This document shows positions 32,079 to 43,492 of a DNA stretch of 62,999 bases, in pieces. Made by a program: the position numbers and the translations under genes. Position 1 is the first letter of the stretch. Each line of letters starts with the position of its first letter. Source of the stretch: Fragilaria crotonensis (Eukaryota > Bacillariophyta > Fragilariophyceae > Fragilariales > Fragilariaceae). The stretch lies in contig JAKSYS010000350.1 of assembly GCA_022925895.1 (NCBI GenBank), positions 1 through 62,999 on the forward strand, written 5' to 3'. The notes below the pieces were generated by a model. It was given only the letters and a program-made list of their open reading frames with translations, was not told the DNA's origin and did not search any database.

Positions 32079-33902
32079 CTAATCAGAACAGTAGTCGCCT
32101 GCTCGTATGATTGCTTTGCTCTCGGGACTTTCCTTATTAAAGCACATATCGCACCACCAGACCATTTCAAGTTGTCGTTTCGTGTTACAACATGCACTGC
32201 ACACCCGTCGCGTGCACTTCCGACAACGATGGTCTGTTGGAACCGACATGCACTCGATGCACTTGTTAGTGTTTTGTGCTTCCTCGTTGTTTCTATTGGC
32301 TTCCTCGTACTCGTTTCTATTTGTTTCTGTAGGAGTACCGCCAGTGTGAGTAGCAGTTGTCAGCGGTGACATGGACATCAAATCACGTGCAGCACCTGGC
32401 ATAGTAGCAGCGTGGTCAACCAGAATAGACGACGAAGATGACCAAGACACCGCACGGTCATTGTCATGATTTGCAATTGCTTGTGACCTTCGCTGAACTT
32501 CTGCATCCTGTAGAAGTGTTAACTCCACCTCCAAGTCGCCAACTTGAGACTCCAAATCATCTTGCAACTTTTCTATCGCTTGCAATGCCGTGTTATCAAC
32601 TGGTTGTCGGTTAAGCATGGCGCTGTATCGCTGTGAAAGGACATTCTGTTTTCGTGAAAGAGCACAAAGTTTATCTCGCAAAATCCGTTCCTTGAGAAAA
32701 TTGTTCTTCTGGCGCTCTTTCTCCAGTGCTTGCCTCTCCAATAGTGCAAGGCTTTTGGCAAGTAGCTCTGTTAGCTGTTTCTCGTTCTTGTTTGCTGCAT
32801 CGTCGTCACCCGCTTCGGAGCTTCCCAGCATCGAACTATTCCTTCCACTACTTGCTGCCTTCTTTTGATGGCGTGTTGTTGGCCCTTCTTCGTCGACATT
32901 GACAGACGACGCAGCTCGCTTTAGACGGGACATCCTTTTGCCGAAAGAAGTGCCGACCTTCGTATCGCCGAACAGCGTTGACTTCATCGTTGTCGTTGAC
33001 GACTCCACTACCGGAATTAGTCCCCACAGACTCCAAGCAAGGAAACCCTTAAAGAAATATCCCACAGGAACTGCACCGCCATCAGTAGACTCGTCCTGTT
33101 CGTCACCATCAAGGTTCAGTCCTACGGAAGCTCTCCCACCTTCGTTTTCTGTGAGTGTCGAGTCGAATACATCATGTTGACCAGCATCATCCCTTTGCTG
33201 TCGGTCGTTGCTTGCTGTGCAAGTACTACTAGTCATAGTACTTGCACTATCTGCTCGATACACACCACCGCCGCTGATCTCACTTTTATGGAATGCAATA
33301 AGGCACCATTTTGCATAATCATCCCAATTGGAGCCAGATGGGAAGCATCCGTCTTTGTAGGGCGAATCGCTAGCCATCACAAGAGCCATCATCTTCTTAC
33401 AGTTGCAGAGCACTTCTTTTGCCAATCGGAGCAAGGTCCTTCCACTGATTGTAGCAGTTGCATTAAGTAAACTCTTCCTCGCAAGAAGGCCCTTCTCAAT
33501 TGAACCTTCGCCCACGTATATGTTGATGGATGACTGCCGGTGAAGAGACGGGAGCATGGTCAAGACAGTCGCTCCATTTGACGCCCTTGAGTCCACATCA
33601 TCGATGAAAAGTCCTTGGAATTTGTTAAGCCCTCCAAGGAACTGATCTTCATAGCACATCACATCAGGGTCGCCATTTTTGTCACCAAAACAAAGCTTTG
33701 CCATCAAATGCTCCATGACTGTTTCAGTCATGGAGGTGCCGCCTTGACTAATTGAAGGGGAGTCGTAGCATGCAAAAGCAATTAGTCCTTGAAACTCCGC
33801 TAGGAGCTTCTTCGTTACATTCGTATCAGCTCTCCTGGTGCGATCCTGTCTCTTGTTTGAAGACGAGGCATCTTGAGTAAGGATGCTGTGTGACGATGCC
33901 AT
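32079..33902 (-). CDS. Second ORF of the Harbinger element, zinc-finger protein
   Basis: From MASSHSILTQDASSSNKRQD it encodes about 607 aa without interruption. The N-terminal region is globular (ELLLAEFQGLIAFACYD-like, SNWDDYAKWCLIAFH). The middle has a serine-rich linker and then a predicted coiled coil (ELLAKSLALLERQALEKERQ). The C-terminus has a Cys-rich cluster, CIECMSV...HRCRKCTRRVCSACC...WWCDMCF, that could bind two zinc ions. PIF/Harbinger elements normally carry a Myb/SANT-like partner needed for nuclear import and DNA binding. No Myb domain is visible here, so I infer this unrelated zinc-finger protein fills that role. It could instead be a neighbouring host gene, but the tight convergent packing argues for one element. 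Confidence 0.65.
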   Translation of the reverse strand: MASSHSILTQDASSSNKRQDRTRRADTNVTKKLLAEFQGLIAFACYDSPSISQGGTSMTETVMEHLMAKLCFGDKNGDPDVMCYEDQFLGGLNKFQGLFIDDVDSRASNGATVLTMLPSLHRQSSINIYVGEGSIEKGLLARKSLLNATATISGRTLLRLAKEVLCNCKKMMALVMASDSPYKDGCFPSGSNWDDYAKWCLIAFHKSEISGGGVYRADSASTMTSSTCTASNDRQQRDDAGQHDVFDSTLTENEGGRASVGLNLDGDEQDESTDGGAVPVGYFFKGFLAWSLWGLIPVVESSTTTMKSTLFGDTKVGTSFGKRMSRLKRAASSVNVDEEGPTTRHQKKAASSGRNSSMLGSSEAGDDDAANKNEKQLTELLAKSLALLERQALEKERQKNNFLKERILRDKLCALSRKQNVLSQRYSAMLNRQPVDNTALQAIEKLQDDLESQVGDLEVELTLLQDAEVQRRSQAIANHDNDRAVSWSSSSSILVDHAATMPGAARDLMSMSPLTTATHTGGTPTETNRNEYEEANRNNEEAQNTNKCIECMSVPTDHRCRKCTRRVCSACCNTKRQLEMVWWCDMCFNKESPESKAIIRAGDYCSD

Positions 33903-34109
33903 TGCTGATGTAACAGTGATCAGAATTGGAGGGATAGATCGATTCAATGTGGTCGTGGAATGTGGTATGCATTATTCGTGTCAGGATACAAGGAATGAAT
34001 AATTTATTTTGTGTTTGTTTTGCTGCGTTTCTTTTGTTTACGTAAGCATCGACCTTAAAACCTTGTCCAGTATGAAAGTCCGGTAGCAACATATCAGATG
34101 AACAAGGTG

Positions 34110-34310
34110 TCTGCAGCAGAGTCCTGCACTGGGTACCCATACCCAGTACCCACCCAGTACCCACCCAGTACTGTACCCACCCATACCCATGGATAATGGG
34201 TGGGTATGGGCACGCCCAACCAGTGGGTGGGTGGGTATGGGTGGTCCAAACTCCACTGCGCAAATCGTGGGTGGGTAATGGGTGGTCTAACCTGCCCACA
34301 CGAATCGACC
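34110..34310. repeat. GGGTGGGTA-rich dispersed repeat, copy 1
   Basis: Starts CAGAGTCCTGCACTGGGTACCC and contains CCCACCC/GGGTGGG stretches facing each other around CCCATGGATAATGGG, so it can fold back. The GGGTGGGTATGGG...GGGTGGTCC section recurs at 39205-39330 in the same orientation, and the CCTGCACTGGGTA end recurs there inverted. Confidence 0.65.
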
Positions 34311-34329
34311 ATTGGACTCCAGTACTCCA

Positions 34330-34398
34330 TCCTGTATCCTGTATCCTGTATCCTGTATCCTGTATCCTGTATCCTGTATCCTGTATCCTGTATCCTGT
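34330..34398. repeat. Heptanucleotide microsatellite (CTGTATC)n
   Basis: About nine perfect copies of CTGTATC follow one another. All six-frame ORFs crossing it are periodic artefacts. Confidence 0.92.
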
Positions 34399-34449
34399 AG
34401 CTAGTAGCCATAGGATACTCCAGTACCATTTCCTAGTGTGCTGCGAGGC

Positions 34450-37400
34450 GCAAATCAATGTTGATTGTCACAATCCCCAATTTAATTCATATTCTGCGTT
34501 CAGACTTGGAGTTGCAGAAAATAGTCCGATCAATGCTTCATTGGTGATATTGATGGCACCCTTGGATTGTACTCCGAGTATGTACTAAGCTTACTCATAG
34601 ACTAGTACACAAATCAATGTGCCTCAATCCCAAAGAACAGGTCCTGGGTGCCAAATTCCTCTGTAGATGCAAAATGTGAGGGCTGAAATGGAGATGCAAA
34701 AAATGCTACTGTCAGGAATTATGAAGATTTTTGGTCGTACTGACGGCAGCCATTGATTGCAATGGATATGCAAACTGATTGACTAGTGGGCAATTCAATG
34801 AGCAATTTGCAACTATAGCACATTTGATGCTTTCCACTTAAATGGATGATATTCAGTAGGCAGACAGTGAGATAAAACAAAATTGTACTGGTGTGGGTTG
34901 CTTGGAGTGCATTGATTGTATTGCTTGATGGCATCCTTAGAAGTGCTTCACTTTCCAAGCTCATTGACTTCTTGAACAAGATTCAATGCATGATCCCAGA
35001 ATGCAATAAAAATACTACGCAGAAATTCTTGTTTTGGAAATGATAAACTAGCTGTCATGATGGTTTTTAAGTGTGTATTGGGTGTATTGACAGCACCCTT
35101 TGATTGTCAGTACTATCCATGCCCATCAACACTTGTTGAATTCAATGCACAAATCAACACTTTGGGTGTGGGATCCTAGTTAAACAGGTGCAAAATCTGT
35201 GGTCAACCTGGGAATTGGAAAGTTTTGGTCAATATTTGTTGAGTTTTTATTGGTTGTGGTATTGATGACACCCATCAATGGTAACTGACTTGCTTCTGGT
35301 AAACTCAGTGCACAAGCAAATCAACACTTGTTTACTTGGTGTAGGATCCGTGCTCAAATGCAAAAACTGCGGTCAGCTATGGGCATGGAGAAATTATTCT
35401 GTCAGTGTTTGTTGTATTTTCTTCAGTTGTTTTGTTGACCCTTCTTGATTCTAACAACTTTCAATACAACTGACTGTTGCGCAAGCAAGTATGCAAAACC
35501 CCGAGTTCAACTTTTGCAGATTGGGGTTCCCACTTCAATTCATATTCTGTGGTCAGACTTGGAGATGCGGAAGATGGTCCTGTCAAAGTCTCTTTCAGTT
35601 GCATTGGTGATAATCATGACACCCTTGGATTTTTCGTAGTGAGCTTACTTATTGGTTGAATCACAAGGCGATGCACAGCCAAGCCCCAAATATACAGGGT
35701 GCAGGATCCCCATTGTAATGAAAAATCTGAGGGCTGCATTGAGATGCAGAACAAATCTTCTGTCAAGGATGTTGAGGTGTATCAGAAATGTTTTTGACAC
35801 CTAGGATTTTTGTAGTGAGCTTACTTATTGGTAAAGGCAAGTCAGTGCACAAGCAAATATACAGGGTCCCCATTGTAATGAAAATCTGAGGGCTGCATTG
35901 GAGATGCAGAACAAATCTTCTGTCAAGGATTGTTAAGGGTGTATCAGAAATGTTTTTGACACCCTAGGTTTTTTTGTAGAGCTTACTTATTGGTTGAAAG
36001 ACAAGTTAGTGCACAAGCCCCAAATATACAGGGTGCGGGGACTTTGTAATGCAAAATCTGAGGCTGAATGCAGATGCAGAAAAATGTTCTGCCAGAGTTT
36101 GTCAAGTTTGCATTGATGATACCGACGGCATCCTTTGATTGGAGTGGGTATATATACCCATTGACTAGTGTGCAATTCAGTGGGTAATTTGCAATTGCCG
36201 ATACAGGGTTTTTGATTAATAATATTCTGCAGTCAGACATTAATATTCCGCAGAATTGTACTGTTGTATTTTGTTGAGTGTGTATGGATTGTATTGATGG
36301 CATCCTGAGATCCTTTCAACCTTTTTGCTCATTGACTTCTTGAAGATTCAATTATGATGCCAAAATGCGAACAAAAAATACACAAAATGATCAATACTCA
36401 ATCAATTTTGGATTTTAAAAATCAAAACTGGCATTTACTCCATCATCAAATGCCTGAGACTCATTTACTGAAGCTCCAGCAACAATATTCTGCTAGGGTT
36501 GTTTAGTGTTACTGACAAGCTAGAACATAAGTATTGATTTGTGTAACTACAACACTAGTAGTAACATGTCAGAAGTACTTAATTTTTAGCTTATGTCAGC
36601 TTGCACTATAACAACTCCCAATTGACTTTGTTGCTGGAGCTTCTGTAAATGAGTCTCAGGCATTTGATGATGGAGTAAATGCCAGTTTTTGATTTTTTAA
36701 AATCCAAAATTGATTGAGTATTGATCATTATTGTGTATTTTTTTGTTCACATTTTGGCATCATAATTGAATCCTCAAGAAGTCAATGAGCAAAAAAGGTT
36801 GAAAGGATCTCAGGATGCCATCAATACAATCCATACACACTCAACAAAATACAACAGTACAATTCTGCGGAATATTAATGTCTGACTGCAGAATATTCAT
36901 TAATCAAAAAACCCTGTATCGGCAATTGTGGCAAATTACCCACTGAATTGCACACTAGTCAATGGGTATATATACTCCAATCAAAGGATGCCGTCGGTAT
37001 CATCAATGCAAACTTGACAAACTCTGGCAGAACATTTTTCTGCATCTTTCATTCAGCCCTCAGATTTTGCATTACAAAGGTCCCGCACCCTGTATATTTG
37101 GGGCTTGTGCACTAACTTGTCTTTCAACCAATAAGTAAGCTCACTACAAAAAAAACCTAGGGTGTCAAAAACATTTCTGATACACCCTTAACAATCCTTG
37201 ACAGAAGATTTGTTCTGCATCTCCAATGCAGCCCTCAGATTTTTCATTACAATGGGGACCCTGCACCCTGTATATTTGGGGCTTGTGCACTAACTTGCCT
37301 TTCAACCAATAAGTAAGCTCACTACAAAAATCCTAGGTTGTCAAAAACATTTCTGATACACCCTCAACAATCCTTGACAGAAGATTTGTTCTGCATCTCC

Positions 37401-37580
37401 AATGCAGCCCTCAGATTTTTCATTGCAATGGGGACCCTGCACCCTGAATATTTGGGGCTTTTGCATTGACTATCATACTAGCTAGTCAGCATTGAATAAA
37501 GGGATACAAAAATCCATGGGTGGAACAGTGAGAAAACCTTTAAGAATTATATTTTGCATCTCTAACTCAGACTTCAGATT
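34450..37580. repeat. Satellite-like array of about 175-bp units with a head-to-head inversion
   Basis: Landmark words such as CAAAATCTGAGGGCTG, GAGATGCAGA, TGATGGCATCCT and ACTTATTGGT recur at intervals of about 158-184 bp. On the left they fall near 35183, 35358, 35538, 35722, 35880, 36050 and 36222. After 36628 they run as reverse complements near 36886, 37061, 37240, 37415 and 37570. Units from 34450 to 35670 are more diverged. There is no coding potential. Confidence 0.78.
35672..37466. repeat. Large inverted repeat (arms about 0.8 kb, spacer about 142 bp)
   Basis: The left arm 35672-36485 and right arm 36628-37466 are reverse complements with small indels. They match through GCTCCAGCAACAA/TTGTTGCTGGAGC at the centre and AAGCCCCAAATAT...ATATTTGGGGCTT at the outside. 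The transcript or single strand would form a hairpin of more than 800 bp. Confidence 0.82.
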
Positions 37581-38086
37581 ATGAACGAACGCAACGTGTA
37601 GTAAAAGACTGTGTACTGGTTACTGGTGTACTGAAATCGCTGAACACCGGTAGTAGACTAGGTGCTACGGTAGTACACCAAGTACAATCATGATTACGAT
37701 TTGCCAACAACTGAGTAAATTGATTTGACTTTACAACAATAAAAAATTGTACAAAAACCAGGACCATTTTGTAGTAGTAACTCAGAAGCCCTGATGGCAT
37801 TAGATGTATTGCTACTACTAGCTACTAGTATGCAAAGTTTAGTACCTAGTACTACATAGATAGGATGGGGGATCAGGAAGAGCACTGCCAAGTTCTAGTT
37901 TACCTGCTGCTACCGTAATGATTTTACTGTACTTCCATCAAATACATTTAGCTGCTGTTTTTCTCTGTCTGCCAAAGCCAAGATATCTTCATCAGCAATC
38001 ATGTCGACTCCACCAGTCAGATTCCGCATCAGGCATTGTCATCGTTCTCCTCTTCAATCATCAGGTTCTGGCATGCAAGATTGTCT
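37581..38086. other. Non-coding interval
   Basis: No supported ORF. Positions 37590-37690 are GTAC-rich. Confidence 0.35.
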
Positions 38087-38938
38087 TCAGCAGCAGCCAG
38101 CAAGAAATGGAGATCCAAGATGTTGCAGCCACTTGCAGAATTGAGAACTTCTTGTTGTGTCCATTTTACGGAGAAGAAGAAGGTGCTTTGCATTAAAATG
38201 TATCGCAGTCCCTGTCTCAACCTTTGCAGCACCTAATCCGGGCACACACTGTGCACATGTTTGCCAACTTGTGGTTTCTCTCTCCCCACCACTTGCTCCA
38301 GCTACATTGCGGTGTACTGCAGACAGCAGGTGTTTGATTGAACTGTAGTCAGAGTCGTCGGACAACATCCGCACCTCTGACGGTTTCATCATTGGATCCT
38401 TGAAGTTGCGAAACATCTCTTCATTTGAATTGTCATGCTTGGACCTTGTAATGTAAGTGGCAAACTCACCGAACATTTTCTGATGACGGTCATCATTGCC
38501 ATTTGCAAGACAAGCGAGAGCAATCTTGGCTTGTTGATTAATTGACGGCTTCCCCAGTTGAAGGAACTCTTCTCAAATTCACCTGCAATCCTTGTCCGCC
38601 TCTCAGTATACATTGGATGAGTTGCAAAGGCAAGTGCATGTGCTTCTGTGTAGATGGTTGCAAGACAATGGTCTGTTAGAATTGTCATTCAAAACAATAT
38701 CATCATTATTCAGGTTCAAGCCTTACCTGACAGCACCATCAAGCTTCTTCAGGTGATATTTTATTGCAACAAAGCAAGCATAAACAGATAAACAGACAAG
38801 GCAGAAGGTAGCATCCTTGCCTTCAAAATAGGTGGGACAGGAACTGATTGTTCGAAAAAGGACTTCGAAAGCGGCGACGCCCTTCCCATACGCCGGATCT
38901 GCGACAAGCTGCTTCAGCTTGTGCAGCTTGTCACACAT
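38087..38938 (-). pseudogene. Transposase remnant, possibly hAT-like
   Basis: Three minus-strand pieces read in order: CDKLHKLKQLVADPAYGKG (38938-38723); TEAHALAFATHPMYTERRTRI (38688 onward); and MFGEFATYITRSKHDNSNEE through HLLSAVHRNVAGASGGER (38476 onward). Between the first two, a GT-AG intron of about 54 nt (about 38675-38728) is plausible. Between the second and third the frame changes. The ending HLLSAVHRNVAGASGGER resembles the conserved C-terminal dimerisation region of hAT-like transposases, where a Ser/Ala-rich motif precedes E-R. The match is weak and other transposon families are possible. No complete catalytic core is visible. Confidence 0.38.
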
Positions 38939-39189
38939 GTCGATGTCAAGAGAGGGGAGTAAGGGGTTGCTGTTTGATGGACAGCACGTGCAAAAACATG
39001 TTTAACTTCTGCATTTCGTCTGCCTTGAGAGAATCAAAGTGTTGCCAACCGCCAGAAAAGAATGATGAAATATTTTACAGGTGTTGTAAACAGCGTCTAT
39101 TAAACAGCAATTAAACAAACACATCCATAGTTATAGTTCGCGGAGTGCGTACTACAGTGTGCTCTCGTGTTGTGTCGAACAGGGATTTT

Positions 39190-39400
39190 TACGCGAGGAC
39201 AACGGGTAGAATGGGTAATGGGTGGGTATGGGTACGACCTAGTGGGCGTGGGTGGGTAATGGGTGGTCCGAGCTCGACCGTGCGAAGAGTGGGTGGGTCA
39301 TGGGTGGTCCAAGCCTGCGTACCGGCTCCCTTGGGTACCCATGGGCACAGGCGTCATACCCAGTGCAGGACTCTGGTCTGCAGTATTGGGTCGGATTAGT
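39190..39400. repeat. GGGTGGGTA-rich dispersed repeat, copy 2
   Basis: Shares GGGTGGGTATGGG, GTGGGTGGGTAATGGGTGGTC and the terminal ACCCAGTGCAGGACTCTG with the copy at 34110-34310, the latter in inverted orientation. About 5 kb separates the copies, on either side of the satellite array. Confidence 0.65.
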
Positions 39401-41636
39401 CTTCTCAGGTTGTTTTTCGATACATTGCATATCATACACGGATTTGTATTCTTCGTATGGCTGGATTCACGAAGAGGATTCGCGAGGTAGAGCTCTACGT
39501 ACTAGTACCACTATTTTTTTAGCGCTCGCATATTGAAAATTGATTTACACGCCAAATCACTTGCTTTTCATTCCATTGACCATGGCAGTGAATATCTCAA
39601 CCAATTCTTGATATTCCGTGGAGCTTCTTGAAGCTACATCATCTCCTTGCTCTTCATGAGTGAAAGCACATTGAAGCTCCACAGAAAACGCAGTTTTGAT
39701 AAATTCACGACCATTCCAATTTCTACTGATCACGCGCCAGGAGATGGCAGTAAAGGGGGAGCACCTTCTTCTCTTGTGATTCCAGAAACGTTGTCTGATG
39801 AAGAGAACAGTTACCAGCATGTTGCCCAATTGAGTGTTGGTGTCAGTCATACCAAATGTCACGAACCATGATGACGATGACAGTGGATCTTGGGATGGAT
39901 CCAGATTCGAACCCTTAGAGCATCCCCACCCGAGGCGAACACGTGGTGAACTCCGTTTGGAACATTCTTGGAAGCATTTTCACCATTCCTACTTTTTCCT
40001 TTCAAAATAAGGACGGAAGAGGCTCACAGAATGTCACTCCTCGGAACTTTTTGCTCCCCAGACGTTGGATCAATTTGTTGGCTGTCGATGTGTCGACCGA
40101 TGGCTTGCTCTCACGACGTGACATGTGAAGTGCCATGAGTTGGGCATGCATTGCCTGGATACAGATGAAGGTCATAGCAGACTAACAGGGAAGATGAATT
40201 TGATACTGTCACCGATGAAGCCTCTGTTGTTGGTGTGCTCCTTGATGGTGCTAGCAAGCAGCTCCAAACGTTTTGGCTACTAGAGCCCAATCCTGGTTCC
40301 ATCGCTGGATCAATGCATCACGGCATCTCGTGATCTGTTGTCACTGCTAAGAGATAAGGAATCACCCATCATCATCCTGCAGGACTCGAGTCATGGACAC
40401 CGCACGTGTGAGGAACTTCTTGACGCTGGGAGCCCTTCACTTGCATTTGTCACCCGACACGGCGGTGGTGCGCAAGTTTCGAGATTTTGCTGTAAAACCT
40501 ATCCAGAAGTTGCCAATTCTCTGCCCATTCAAGTTCATGAATCGAGAGACAGAATTGGCTGATATATGTCAATATCAATTTGAATAACCGGACTTCTTGG
40601 CCAGTATTCGATTTGTCAGGATATGTCAATGACCAGCCAAGATATCTCATACAAGATTGGCATGAACTACACAATCCTGCTGCCCAATACAAACCTAATT
40701 GTCAACAACTTCAAATTGATTGGTGTTGATTGAAAGATCAAATGCTACTTTCTGAGTGGCTGCCTCACCCTGCCAAGAAATTTGAATGAATATGCTACTA
40801 TGGCACATCTCGGATGTATTTTGTTGGGTGCGGTCGCCTGCAATCATGTTGCGTACAATCATAATGCTGCTTTCTTTAAAGCAGACCTCACTATATTTAT
40901 CCAACAAGCCGGGCAATCAAGAGCATGGCGGATGAGATGGAATCACTTTGATTTCAGCATACCCTTTCTTGGTGTTCGACTGTGGGCTCATTCCTCCTGG
41001 TCATGACTCATGACTGCTCACCATCTTGTTGCCATTACCTTGCTTTGTTGGTGCAGATCTCACGCTGGCGCTCACGCTGCGGGTTCTGAAACTCTCGAAC
41101 ATTATATTGTACATCGACTAGACTAGCTACTTCTTCATTGCCACAGTTGGGGTCTATTTCGGCTAGATGAACAAAAGCTGCACTGACAACCCGATTAGAA
41201 TCACCAATTCAGTAGCTGTACCGTAACCTTGGTATACTTTTGACGTCGGAAATAAAAAAATTAATACTAGGCCTACGTAGAGCTACCTCGTGTACCCAAA
41301 ATATGCATCCAGCCATATGATACGAGCATATTCGAGACTTTGTCACGTACCCCAGAGTACTGGAGTATTCCACTAGTAGTACAAGATGCATACAGTGGAC
41401 ACTGAAGAGAAGGATGTACTGTACATGCCGATGCAGAAGTACAGTCGTAATAACATATGGAAGTTGTGGAAAACTACAGTATGACAGTATGACAGTATGA
41501 CACGAGAACAGAGATCCTGCATACAAGCTGTCTCTATGCGAACACCTCTGGCAACGCATCGAACACACGCGAACAGGAAGAAAATCAAAACCACACAGAT
41601 ATCACAAATTCATGATCTGCGCAACTCGATTGAGGC
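39401..41636. other. Non-coding interval of 2.2 kb
   Basis: Several short ORFs occur, for example 39557-39862 on the minus strand (101 aa), but none shows a family signature. Positions 41340-41440 carry a GTAC/AGTACT-rich segment upstream of the aldehyde dehydrogenase. The last about 200 bp should contain its promoter. Confidence 0.35.
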
Positions 41637-43318
41637 ATGTACGGCACTGCAGGGATGAATGCTCGAGTTATATATCGAAAAGATGAACTTAACGTGGAGG
41701 AGCTCGTAGCCCCCATGTATGCGATTCACAAGTCCGCGGTTAACCAAACGTATGCTTGGCGCATGGACAATCTACGCATCCTTCGCAAAGTGCACACAGA
41801 ACATGCAGCTGAGTGGCAGGAAGCCCTTCTGCAAGACCTCGGGAAACAGATGGTCGAGTCCTTTATGACAGAAATCAAGCTCAATCTTGCTGAGATTGAT
41901 TACTTCTTGAGCAAGCTTAAGTCGCTAATGAAGCCAACACAAGCATCATCAATGGGATACAACCTCCCTTGCTTCGCTCAGGTGCAGGATGTGCCCCTCC
42001 GACCCCCCGCTGTCCTCATCATTGGACCCTCCAACTATCCTCTACAACTTACACTCTCTGTTGCTGCAGGAGCTCTTGCTGCGGGCAACCCAGTCGTGAT
42101 CAAGCCATCGGAACTGACACCAGCCGTTTCTGAACTAATGGCCAAACTCTGTTCCAAATACTTTTCGCCTGGCTGTCTTCAGGTGGTACAAGGAGGTCGA
42201 GAAGTGGTAACACCATTGCTGCAACATGAGTGGGCGAAGATTGCATTTACTGGCTCGGAACGTGTTGGCAAGATCGTTGCCGAAGCGGCAAGCAAAACAC
42301 TGACACCGGTGTTATTAGAGTTGGGAGGAAAGTCTCCATGCTACGTCGATGAACACGCTCCTGCAAACATCAGACTTGCCGCCCAACGCATTATTTGGGG
42401 TAAGACACTGAATAGTGGTCAAACGGTGAGTTTCGAGTGTGAAGTTATTACTTCGCTATGGTGTACGTTTTCCTCACAATGCTTGTGCCCTCCTGAATAG
42501 TGTGTCAGTCCAGACTATCTCATCGTTCATGAGACTCACTTAAAGGTGTTGTTAACGAACTTGAGCAAGCGATTCAAAGTCAATTTGGTCCCAACATTGA
42601 GAAATCCGAACTTGGTCGAATGGCGCAGGAAAGTCATGCCGAGCGTCATGTCGAGATGCTGCGGGAAGTAGAGTCTTTGAGTGGCTCGTGGGTCGTTGGT
42701 GGATCCGCCAAATGCAATCCCAGTGAGCGATTCACCTACCCTACGCTGGTTATAGATCCACCCCTTGGCTGCCGTTTGCTCACGGAGGAAATCTTTGGCC
42801 CGATCCTTCCCATTGTTCCTGTCAAGTCTCGCAAAGAAGCCAAAGACTTTATCAACTCCATGCCTGGAATCCCGCTCTCCATGTACGTCTTCACTAGTAA
42901 GGATTCTGTGTTTCGCGAAATGATTAGCGAATGCCGCGCGGCTTCCGTCGTGAGGAACGATGTGGTGATACACTTTGGCAATCCGCATTTGCCAATGAGT
43001 GGTTTGGGATCTTCTGGGTATGGCAGCTATCACGGTATTCATAGCTGGAGGTGCTTTACACACTCACAGTCTCAAGTCTACCGTCCTTGCTTTTCCTTTG
43101 CTGATTTTGGACTCGTTCGGTATCATCCGTACGGAAAGATCAAGGAGAAGCTGGTCATGATACTCACAGACTTGCCTGCGTTGCCTCCGTTGCATATTCG
43201 ATTTTGGTCCATCCTCGCGGTTTCCGTGTATGCTGTTCTCTCGGTGGATCACCTTCGCTACGGATTGGCTGATTGCATGGCGTTTGCTGTTGATTGGTTG
43301 AGACGACCCGTGAATTGA
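41637..43318 (+). CDS. Class-3 (fatty) aldehyde dehydrogenase with C-terminal membrane segment
   Basis: Oxidises long-chain or lipid-derived aldehydes to acids with NAD(P)+. Exon 1 (41637-42425) shows LIIGPSNYPLQLTL, KPSELTPAVSELM, IAFTGSERVGKIV and the catalytic-Glu motif LLELGGKSP. A 75-nt GT-AG intron (42426-42500) follows. Splicing gives NSGQT-C-VSPDY, restoring the catalytic Cys. Exon 2 contains EEIFGPILPIVPVKS and NDVVIHFGNPHLPMSGLGSS. The tail FWSILAVSVYAVLSVDHL is hydrophobic, as in ER-anchored ALDH3A2. Just after the splice site the frame moves near 42542: one extra A in TTAAAGG restores HLKGVVNELEQAIQ. I treat this as a probable assembly error rather than gene loss. The start at 41637 is the first Met; MNARVIYRKD six residues later is an alternative. 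Confidence 0.85.
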
Positions 43319-43492
43319 GCCACTCGGCGTCCCAACCTATCAATGGCATTATGGAGCAGAAACAATAATCGTACATTAGTGTTCATGGAAAAGTTGGCTC
43401 TAGTAGTTATCTCGTGAGTCCTACATGCACATCAGGTAAAATGGAATCTCCTGTTGGAGCCCTGCTGAAGGTCGGCTTCCAAGGACAGTCCC

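Noticed and set aside
34321-34400. Telomere-like repeat
   Set aside because: The unit is CTGTATC, not a TTAGGG-type repeat, and it is internal with genes on both sides.
34038-34588. ORFs over the CTGTATC microsatellite
   Set aside because: They translate to YRIQDTG-type periodic peptides that arise from the heptamer in every frame.
39557-39862. 101-aa minus-strand ORF
   Set aside because: No recognisable domain. It may be part of a decayed transposon but cannot be supported.
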